Assembly: GCA_934091015.1 (NCBI GenBank)
Contig: CAKOKM010000019.1
Location: 1 to 24,941, forward strand
Direction of reading: 5' to 3'
From: an uncultured Bacilli bacterium
Lineage (GTDB): Bacteria; Bacillota_I; Bacilli_A; RF39; UBA660
DNA: 24,941 bases
Positions 1-5,539 of this stretch are shown one piece after another. The notes beneath the pieces are model-generated. The model was not told the origin of the DNA. It worked only from the letters and a program-made list of their open reading frames with translations, and did no database searches. Position 1 is the first letter of the stretch; the number at the start of each line of letters is the position of its first letter. The position numbers were made by a program, and so were the translations under genes.

Positions 1-126
1 GATATTAAATGGTTTGATAAAGAAGATATAATTAAGAGAGTTAATAATAATTATGAAGATTTAACAGACAAAATAGGTTGTTGGAACTATTTAATTAAAT
101 ATTTTGAGATATCTGATAATAATTAG
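1..126 (+). CDS. C-terminal end of an unidentified protein (partial)
   Basis: Frame 1 is open from the window edge to a TAG at 124-126 and encodes the last 41 residues of a protein whose start lies upstream. The tail is rich in Lys, Asp, Asn, Ile and aromatic residues and has no motif I recognise. A hairpin with a T-run follows 35 bases later, which fits the end of a transcription unit and supports the reading as a real gene end. The function cannot be inferred from this fragment. Confidence 0.6.
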   Translation, partial: DIKWFDKEDIIKRVNNNYEDLTDKIGCWNYLIKYFEISDNN

Positions 127-161
127 TTTTAAAAAATGACAATCAAGTTTTATTAAATGAT

Positions 162-189
162 GTAGCATGAAGTTATTGCTACTTTTTTT
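162..189 (+). terminator. Rho-independent terminator of the first gene
   Basis: GTAGCA (162-167) pairs with TGCTAC (177-182) around a 9-base loop, followed by a run of seven T. It closes the partial gene at 1-126 and separates it from the promoter of putative RNA A. Confidence 0.7.
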
Positions 190-195
190 ATTCTT

Positions 196-353
196 TGGTA
201 AAATGTTTATAGTGATTGATATAAATTAAATCGTCTTTATGCGAAAGAGTTGTAAACCACTTGGTCGTTCGCACCATTAGAAAATCATCTCAAACATATT
301 TGTTAAGTCTGAGAATAAATAGATAATCAATTCTAAATTAGGATTGATTTTTT
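196..353 (+). ncRNA. Putative small RNA gene, 'RNA A', with promoter and terminator
   Basis: An extended -10 (TGG then TAAAAT, 196-204) predicts transcription from about 211. The RNA of about 140 nt would contain three hairpins. H1 is TGCGAA (240-245) with TTCGCA (268-273), with a smaller inner ACC/GGT helix. H2 is CTCA (289-292) with TGAG (310-313) enclosing AACA/TGTT. The third is an intrinsic terminator with a 10-bp stem (325-334 with 340-349, one G-U pair) and six T. No convincing ORF with a ribosome site exists here. RNA C at 2741-2892 shares the promoter core, the hairpin order and the sequence CGCACCAT after H1, which argues that both are copies of one RNA family. The family is not one I can name. 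Sequence and structure are seen; expression and role are inferred. Confidence 0.55.
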
Positions 354-634
354 CTTGTTTAGAAAAAAGTTATTCAAAGAAGAAATTAATTAAAAATGAA
401 TTATTAAGAAATAGATTAGAGTTTATATGGGAGTTTTGTGGTGTTAAATCCAATTATTAATGGTAATTTAAGAACTATTGATAAATGATAACATACTTAT
501 CTAGATAACACAGAATTTATAATTAAAGATATACCATTTCTAGTTTTTAACTATTTTATTAATATTTATTAAAAAAATATTTTAAACAGAAAAAATATGT
601 TATAATAATTGAACAACGAAGGAGGAAATTAAAA
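354..634. other. Intergenic stretch with promoter of the 282-residue gene and possible decayed coding sequence
   Basis: Most of this stretch is uninformative AT-rich DNA. One frame reads openly from 420 to 485, hits TGA-TAA at 486-491, then reads on to 569 with a protein-like sequence that includes DIPFLVF. This could be the remnant of a lost gene, but I recognise no family. At the 3' end, TG (598-599), T and a consensus TATAAT (601-606) form an extended -10 without a good -35. It serves the gene starting at 635. Confidence 0.35.
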
Positions 635-1483
635 TTGGAAATAGCACAAATTAATGATAATCAAAATAAAATAAACACAAAAAAAGAATTATTTGAACTT
701 TTAAAGAAATACAAAGGTATACTAACTGATTCTATGATTAGTTATTTGAATTCTTTAATTAATTTAGAATTTTCTGTAATTAAAGATTATATTGGGGATA
801 ATGATAGAGTTGCATTATCAGAATTAGAAGTATACAAAAGAATTGCAATTTATAATATTTATAATAGAGCCTTAAAGATTATTAAAAACAACGCAGCAGA
901 GCTTTCAATATTTAGTAATAAAGATATCATTGAAGGGTTAAATGTATATTCTTCTTTAGGTAAAAATAGAAACTGTATCTTATTTAACTTTAATTATCAT
1001 AATGACCCTATGAATCTTCGTACAAAAATACCAAGTGGTTATAAAACAATGAAAATAGGCAACATTTCTTTATTTCAAACAATCGAAAGTAAGGAACAAA
1101 TGGAAGCAGAATTGATGAGAGTAATGAGTGAATTAGAAAGATTATATGATGAAAAAAATCCATATCATTCTAGACTTAATACTATTGGCGGACCTGCTCA
1201 ACTATGGGCTTTTGAACATACTAGAAAAATAGAAGAATACGAAGAAAAATTTAATCTATTAAGTTCTAAAAAGGAATTAACTGATGAAGATAAAAAAGAA
1301 ATAGAAATTACAAAAAAATTTCATCAGTTATTATTAGAAGATTATGGTTTAACAAATAAAGATTTTGAAGAAGAAAATAGTCAACAATTTTTAGATTTTG
1401 ATAGAGAAAATACAAAATCACATAAAACCCTTATCAGAAAAATGCCAAATATAAATATTAAAAATAATATTAAATATATTTAA
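635..1483 (+). CDS. Uncharacterised 282-residue protein upstream of the HEPN Abi gene
   Basis: I do not recognise the family. The protein is soluble-looking, with no signal peptide or membrane segment, and is mostly helical by composition. A charged Glu/Lys-rich stretch at about residues 150-235 could form a coiled coil. A more structured-looking central part (about 98-140) carries CILFNFNYHNDP. The start is TTG at 635, chosen because a strong GGAGG (621-625) sits nine bases upstream and an extended -10 TATAAT lies at 601-606; no ATG fits as well. It lies between putative RNA A and the Abi_2 gene, separated from the latter by a terminator-like hairpin. The two genes may therefore be separate units, and a shared function is only suggested by position. 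Confidence 0.75.
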   Translation: MEIAQINDNQNKINTKKELFELLKKYKGILTDSMISYLNSLINLEFSVIKDYIGDNDRVALSELEVYKRIAIYNIYNRALKIIKNNAAELSIFSNKDIIEGLNVYSSLGKNRNCILFNFNYHNDPMNLRTKIPSGYKTMKIGNISLFQTIESKEQMEAELMRVMSELERLYDEKNPYHSRLNTIGGPAQLWAFEHTRKIEEYEEKFNLLSSKKELTDEDKKEIEITKKFHQLLLEDYGLTNKDFEEENSQQFLDFDRENTKSHKTLIRKMPNINIKNNIKYI

Positions 1484-1516
1484 ATAAGTAAAAATAAGAG
1501 CTAGTAGAGACTTATT

Positions 1517-1541
1517 AAAAGGGTTTATCTTGCCCTTTTTT
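1517..1541 (+). terminator. Terminator between the 282-residue gene and the Abi_2 gene
   Basis: AAAAGGG (1517-1523) pairs with CCCTTTT (1533-1539) and runs into a T tract. A second hairpin just upstream (AATAAG with CTTATT, spanning about 1494-1516) may stack on it. The Abi_2 ribosome site begins 12 bases further on, so this could also act as an attenuator of Abi_2 expression. Confidence 0.6.
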
Positions 1542-1569
1542 ATATATAGAAATAAGGTGAATATAAATA

Positions 1570-2544
1570 ATGAAAGTTAGAACTACGAATTCTTTAATGA
1601 AATATTTAAGAGAAAAGCATAATATTTCTATTGAAGGAACTAAAGATAAAAAGAATCTAAGAAATATAGGTTATTATCATGGATATAAGGGTTATAGATA
1701 TATTAATAATCCACAAAATAGAATAAATTTATCTAGTTTTGATGAAATAGTTTCAATAGTTGATTTTGACTCTAAATTAAAAAGTTTATTATATCCACAA
1801 ATAATGCAAATAGAAACGATTTCAAAAAATATTGTACTTCAAATATTAGTAGAAGAATATAAAACTGATGAGTTTAATGTTATTTATGAAAATGGTATGA
1901 CTGATTATAGAAATAGTAATACTAGTGAAGAATATAAAAAGAAAATGAAACAAAGATTATCAGTACAAAATAATATTTATTCTTCTTTATCTAGAAGTTA
2001 TAATAATGAAAATAAAATTGTTAGTCATTTTTATTCAAAAGATAGACACGTTCCAATATGGGGTATATTTGAAATAATTACATTAGGAACGTTTGCAGAT
2101 TTAATTAAGAGTTTAGAATTTAAAGTTAGAAATAAAATTGATAAAGAAATGAATATAAATATTGCATTTGATACTAATGCTAAATTTCCTGAAAAAATTA
2201 TGTATTTAATTAAATCGTTAAGAAATTCAATTGCACATAATGATGTAGTTTTTGATGTAAGATTTAAAGATGGAAAAATTGATACTAAATTATGTAAATA
2301 TCTAGAAAATGAAATCGGTTGTACAGGAATTGATTTTAATACAATTACTGATTATGTTCTTATAATTTCAGTGTTATTAAAAAAGTATGGAATTACTAAA
2401 ACTGAAATTAATAAATTTGTAAATGATTATGAAAAAATTATTGAAGAATTTAGAAATAAAATTTCCATTAGTATTTATAATAAAATTATATATTCAGATA
2501 CAAAGAATAAATTATCGGCTTTACGAAATTTCATAAAAAGTTGA
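1570..2544 (+). CDS. Abi_2 (AbiD/AbiF-type) abortive-infection protein with a HEPN RNase motif
   Basis: The protein has 324 residues, the usual size for Abi_2 family proteins. Landmarks in order are an N-terminal L-RNIGYYHGYKGYRY block (about 30-44), which matches the family's 'L..inYYr..GY' signature; an FDEIVSIVDFDSKL segment (about 57-70); a VPIWGIFEIITLGTFADLIKSL block (about 157-178), matching 'lPlWv..E..tfG..s'; and R218-N-S-I-A-H223, an R-x4-H HEPN ribonuclease motif followed by ND. Such proteins are known from lactococcal phage-exclusion systems and are thought to act by cutting RNA when phage infect. The start is ATG at 1570 with AAGGTGA (1554-1560) upstream. The gene sits among putative small RNA genes (A upstream, B and C downstream), which suggests an RNA partner. 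Whether it is active or phage-specific cannot be seen. Confidence 0.85.
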   Translation: MKVRTTNSLMKYLREKHNISIEGTKDKKNLRNIGYYHGYKGYRYINNPQNRINLSSFDEIVSIVDFDSKLKSLLYPQIMQIETISKNIVLQILVEEYKTDEFNVIYENGMTDYRNSNTSEEYKKKMKQRLSVQNNIYSSLSRSYNNENKIVSHFYSKDRHVPIWGIFEIITLGTFADLIKSLEFKVRNKIDKEMNINIAFDTNAKFPEKIMYLIKSLRNSIAHNDVVFDVRFKDGKIDTKLCKYLENEIGCTGIDFNTITDYVLIISVLLKKYGITKTEINKFVNDYEKIIEEFRNKISISIYNKIIYSDTKNKLSALRNFIKS

Positions 2545-2552
2545 TCAAATTA

Positions 2553-2653
2553 TTGCATAATTTTTGCAATTATGGTATATTATAAATATGAATGGCGATG
2601 GTGTATCTTCGGATCCCATCTGAGCAAGTTGGATGCGTCTGACTTGCTTTTTT
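2553..2653 (+). ncRNA. Putative small RNA gene, 'RNA B', with near-consensus promoter and strong terminator
   Basis: TTGCAT (2553-2558), a 17-base spacer and TATATT (2576-2581), also with TGG before the -10, predict transcription from about 2588. The RNA of about 65 nt has hairpin GATGG (2597-2601)/CCATC (2616-2620) with an inner ATC-ttcg-GAT, then terminator AGCAAGT (2623-2629)/ACTTGCT (2642-2648) and six T. There is no ORF with a ribosome site. It begins only 9 bases after the Abi_2 stop codon. It shares GATGGT and TTCGGA with hairpin 1 of RNA C, though the two are separated by five extra bases here. The promoter and terminator are visible; the function is unknown. Confidence 0.6.
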
Positions 2654-2687
2654 GTTTTAAATAACATATCATTATATATGAGATGTG

Positions 2688-2719
2688 CCTAGAAAACTTT
2701 AGAAGCTCTAGGTCTTTTT
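2688..2719 (+). terminator. Hairpin followed by T-run (possible terminator)
   Basis: CCTAGA (2688-2693) pairs with TCTAGG (2707-2712), with an inner CTT/AAG helix and tctttttc after it. It lies between RNA B and RNA C. No gene visible here needs it, so it may be a backup terminator for read-through from RNA B or part of another small transcript. Confidence 0.45.
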
Positions 2720-2740
2720 CATTTTTATAAAAATTAGTAA

Positions 2741-2892
2741 AAGTCATGGTATAATGATTATAGAATTAAATTGTTTATTTATTTGTTGTGATGGTTTCGG
2801 ACTATTTTAACTATCGCACCATATTAATAATAAACTCGAACTTTTCGAGATAATATAAAAACTATTATCAAATTAAATTGAAAGTATTTTTT
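2741..2892 (+). ncRNA. Putative small RNA gene, 'RNA C', related to RNA A
   Basis: An extended -10 (TG at 2747-2748, TATAAT at 2750-2755) predicts a start near 2762. The RNA of about 130 nt has hairpin 1, formed by 2785-2796 and 2809-2820 (twelve positions, two G-U pairs, one mismatch). Hairpin 2 is CTCGAA-ctt-TTCGAG (2835-2849). The terminator is formed by 2863-2871 with 2878-2886 (eight of nine paired) and six T. RNA A has the same order: a TGGTAWAATGWTTATAG promoter core, a first hairpin ending in CGCACCAT, a second hairpin built on CTC/GAG, and a terminator. Compensated arm sequences with a conserved layout suggest a structured RNA family rather than chance. Confidence 0.5.
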
Positions 2893-3074
2893 CATAAACG
2901 ATTTACATTATACTTAATAAGTAAGCAAGTGTTAACTATATTAAATAAAATCGAGCAAATCTTGATTTTTTAAAGTGTTAATTAGTAAAATGGAAATACA
3001 TATAATATAAAAATATTCTAAATAAAATTATTAAATTTAAAACATATATTAACGAAATAATTTTTTATCGTAAA
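2893..3074. other. Gene-free AT-rich stretch with one further hairpin
   Basis: There is no credible ORF. AAATCGAG (2948-2955) pairs with CTTGATTT (2961-2968), one G-U pair, followed by TTT. This is a terminator-like hairpin on the plus strand, possibly a second stop for RNA C or the end of an unseen short transcript. Otherwise I see nothing here. Confidence 0.35.
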
Positions 3075-3115
3075 ATATAAAAAGTACACATTTTTTAAGC
3101 ATATTGTGTACTTTT
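3075..3115 (-). terminator. Terminator of the minus-strand 348-residue gene and its broken neighbour
   Basis: AAAAGTACACA (3080-3090) and TGTGTACTTTT (3105-3115) form a perfect 11-bp stem. Read on the minus strand it is followed by five T and more AT, and it sits 50 bases after the stop at 3168. Read on the plus strand the tail is weaker. Confidence 0.65.
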
Positions 3116-3167
3116 GTCATATATACCAAGTTTATATAACATTAATTAGTTGAACCATAAAAATAAT

Positions 3168-3566
3168 TTATTTTTTTAAAACTTTAGCCATTTTAACTTC
3201 ATTTAGAAAATCAGTAATATCTTCAGATAATATTTGATCTTCAAATTTTATATCTTTCATAATATTATTAAAACCATCAATTGTTCCTATAAAATAATCA
3301 TCTTGGCTAAATTGAAAAGCGATTACTGGTTCATCACCAATAGAATAAAATTCTTTAATACCTATTAATCTATTATTAGTAGTATCAAGCAAATTAATTC
3401 TATTAATATTATTTTCTCCATAAATCTCATCAAAAGAATCTATGTTTAAACAATTATCACTATTTTGAAAAAAATACTTTCCTTTACTTTCAAATATAGG
3501 ATAAACAAAATCTGGTATTAATCAAAAAATATTCATTGTTCCAACTAATTTGTATTGCTCTAACAT
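3168..3566 (-). pseudogene. 132-codon unknown gene broken by one in-frame TGA
   Basis: From an ATG at 3564-3566 the minus strand reads 133 codons to the TAA at 3168-3170 with one interruption, TGA at 3522-3524 (codon 15). The sequence on both sides reads as one protein: the N-terminal MLEQYKLVGTMNIF continues into LIPDFVYPIFESKGKYFF. Tryptophan (TGG to TGA) would be the simplest ancestral residue at that site. The largest intact piece, 3168-3392 (74 residues), starts mid-domain. The start lies 19 bases after the 348-residue gene's stop, so the two were probably one operon. It is a small acidic, soluble protein of a family I cannot name. It could be a recent pseudogene or a sequencing error. 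Confidence 0.6.
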
Positions 3567-3585
3567 AATTAAAACTCACTTAATT

Positions 3586-4632
3586 CTAATCTAATCTATA
3601 AATTTTACCATTGCCATCCTTATTAGCAATTTTTCTATAATCATCAATATGACTTAAAATATCTTCAATATAATCACATATATCATCTAATCTATCAATC
3701 TTACTAAGCATCTCTTCATTAATATTTTCTAAATTTTTTAAATCATCAACGTTTTTAACATCATCATTATCTAAGATTTCATCGCTATAAAATTCAACCC
3801 ATTTTTTAAGCTCAATAATATCCTCATCACTCAAAAACAATAAACCAGCTTTAAAAGAACAAACTATTGAATTAAAATCAATCATGCTTTCAGAATATTC
3901 ACCATCAAGTATGCTAAAATCTTCAATTAGTGCAAAATCTAATAAATTTTCTAAATCAATTTTCGCGTTCTCTAATCCAGTTTTAGAAAAAATATAATTT
4001 TCAAAAATATTGTATTTAGAATTTGTTCTAAGGTTATCCCAAAAAGAACAATTATTTATAACAAAATCATTATTTAACATTTCATCTTCGATTAAAGGAG
4101 AAACAAAAGAATATAAATATTTTCTTTTAACAACTCTTAAATCATCACATTCATTCAAAAATAATATATTCATTCTGCGATATTCACGAGCTAAATTATA
4201 ATTCATAATTCTAATATAATTTAAACTTTCATCTTTATTAGATTCAAATATTTTTAAATCAGTATCTAGATTATCTGCAACAAACTGATTATCATTCATT
4301 AGTATCATTTTAATTTTTTCATATATTCTATAATAACTTAAGTACTTTGCATCATCATAATCACATATCGCATAAATTGGACTAGATGCAAAGTCAGGTG
4401 CAGTAAGAGAACCGATATATTCGAGTAATCCACTTAAGCGCTCATAACTATTACCAAAAGAATCAAATAAACTATTTTCACTAGAAATTAAAATTTTAAG
4501 CATTAATTTATATTTATTATATAAATCAAAATTTTCATTTTCTTCAAGCTCACCTAATTTAACATATACATTATATATTTTTTTATCAATATCAAAAATA
4601 TTATTAATTATATCTATATCATTTTTATCCAT
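3586..4632 (-). CDS. Uncharacterised acidic 348-residue protein
   Basis: I do not recognise the family. The protein has no signal peptide or membrane span and is very rich in Asp, Glu, Asn and Ile. Its ends look helical and heptad-like (about residues 1-35 and 285-340), and the middle (about 70-220) has more aromatic and Cys residues. The ATG at 4632 is supported by AAGGGTGG about 7 bases upstream. It is the first gene of a minus-strand pair; the second is the TGA-interrupted gene at 3168-3566, and a strong hairpin follows both. An unknown long protein with a small acidic partner could be a toxin/immunity or phage-related pair, but nothing in the sequence proves that. Confidence 0.7.
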   Translation of the reverse strand: MDKNDIDIINNIFDIDKKIYNVYVKLGELEENENFDLYNKYKLMLKILISSENSLFDSFGNSYERLSGLLEYIGSLTAPDFASSPIYAICDYDDAKYLSYYRIYEKIKMILMNDNQFVADNLDTDLKIFESNKDESLNYIRIMNYNLAREYRRMNILFLNECDDLRVVKRKYLYSFVSPLIEDEMLNNDFVINNCSFWDNLRTNSKYNIFENYIFSKTGLENAKIDLENLLDFALIEDFSILDGEYSESMIDFNSIVCSFKAGLLFLSDEDIIELKKWVEFYSDEILDNDDVKNVDDLKNLENINEEMLSKIDRLDDICDYIEDILSHIDDYRKIANKDGNGKIYRLD

Positions 4633-4684
4633 TATTAACCACCCTTACAAATAGAGTAGCATATAAAAATAAAAAATAAAATAA

Positions 4685-4706
4685 AAAAGAACGAATTTCT
4701 TCGTTC
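4685..4706 (-). terminator. rpsD terminator
   Basis: On the minus strand GAACGAA (4706-4700) pairs with TTCGTTC (4695-4689) over a GAAA loop and is followed by a T-rich run. It lies directly after the rpsD stop codon. Confidence 0.85.
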
Positions 4707-4709
4707 CTA

Positions 4710-5312
4710 CTATCTGTTATAGAATTCAACTACTAATGATTCATTAACATCAGCGTTAAGTTCACTTCTTTCTGGATATCTAACATAAGTTCCAGTCATC
4801 TTATTAGCATCAAATTCGACGAATTTAGCTCTAGCAACAACATTTTCTAAAGCTTGTTTCATTGCTGGATGATTTAAAGATTTTTCCTTAACACTAATTA
4901 CATCACCAGGTTTAACTGTATAAGAAGGAATATTAACACCCTTACCATTTACAGTAATATGACCATGGTTAACAAGTTGTCTAGCACCTCTTCTTGTGTT
5001 AGCAAGACCCATACGATAAACAATATTATCTAATCTACTTTCAAGTAATTTAAGTAAATTTTCACCATGAATACCACTCATCTTACCAGCTCTTTCAAAA
5101 GTACGAGCAAATTGTTTTTCACTTAATCCATACATAAATCTTAATTTTTGTTTTTCTTCTAATTGGATTCCATATTCACTAGATTTTTTTCTTCTACTTG
5201 TTCCATGAATTCCAGGAGCATAAGGTCTTTTAGCAAGTTCCTTACCGTTTTCTAAAACAGAAAATCCTAATCTACGAGATTTCTTATAAACAGGACCAGT
5301 ATATCTTGACAT
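4710..5312 (-). CDS. rpsD: 30S ribosomal protein S4
   Basis: S4 is a primary 16S rRNA-binding protein that starts assembly of the small subunit and often represses its own mRNA. The 200-residue length and sequence are typical: MSRYTGPVYKKSRRLG at the start, RPYAPGIHG (about 28-36), LESRLDNIVYRMGLANTRRGARQLVNHGHITVNG (about 90-123, the S4 RNA-binding domain) and a C-terminal LVVEFYNR. It lacks the zinc-binding cysteines seen in one class of S4. The ATG at 5312 follows AAAGGAGAA. The gene stands alone rather than in the rpsM-rpsK-rpoA cluster, as in Bacillus. It has its own consensus promoter, a structured leader and an intrinsic terminator. Confidence 0.97.
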   Translation of the reverse strand: MSRYTGPVYKKSRRLGFSVLENGKELAKRPYAPGIHGTSRRKKSSEYGIQLEEKQKLRFMYGLSEKQFARTFERAGKMSGIHGENLLKLLESRLDNIVYRMGLANTRRGARQLVNHGHITVNGKGVNIPSYTVKPGDVISVKEKSLNHPAMKQALENVVARAKFVEFDANKMTGTYVRYPERSELNADVNESLVVEFYNR

Positions 5313-5461
5313 ATTTATTTCTCCTTTCTATATATTTGATAAGAGTTACTTATACTTATTAACTATCTAACAGTTTATTATCTTTTTCCCTTAGGCAGTT
5401 TAAGTTACTAAAGTTATTTCAAATAAACAATTAAATATAAGCACGTATCTGCCTCAAATCA
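5313..5461 (-). promoter_or_regulatory. Structured 5' leader of rpsD, candidate S4 autoregulatory site
   Basis: Transcription from the promoter at 5468-5495 leaves a leader of about 145-150 nt, long for one ribosomal gene. On the minus strand AGGCAG (5454-5449) can pair over a distance with CTGCCT (5398-5393), and further short stems lie between there and the ribosome site. In Bacillus the rpsD leader binds S4 for feedback repression. This leader has a similar length and position, but I could not align it to the known structure. Confidence 0.45.
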
Positions 5462-5467
5462 CTCATT

Positions 5468-5495
5468 ATTATAACATAATTATTCCAATTGTCAA
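5468..5495 (-). promoter_or_regulatory. rpsD promoter
   Basis: On the minus strand, TTGACA (5495-5490), a 16-base spacer and TATAAT (5473-5468) with TG one base upstream. This is a near-perfect sigma-A-type promoter, as expected for a ribosomal protein gene. Confidence 0.85.
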
Positions 5496-5517
5496 ATTAA
5501 TTCTTTTATGATATTAT
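5489..5517 (+). promoter_or_regulatory. Promoter of the GH31 gene, sharing its -35 with rpsD
   Basis: TTGTCA (5489-5494), a 17-base spacer and TATTAT (5512-5517). Its -35 lies on the same bases as the rpsD -35 on the other strand, so both promoters read outward from one imperfect palindrome. Confidence 0.65.
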
Positions 5518-5539
5518 AAAAAAGAATAGAGAGGTTGCC

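Noticed and set aside
3522..3524. TGA recoded as tryptophan (Mycoplasma-type code)
   Set aside because: TGG codes for Trp throughout, long genes contain no in-frame TGA, and TGA ends several genes (2544, 22267, 24841). The TGA here is best read as a nonsense mutation or error.
5313..5467. T-box or metabolite riboswitch in the rpsD leader
   Set aside because: I find no T-box core sequence and no intrinsic terminator within the leader; an S4 autoregulatory leader is the simpler reading.
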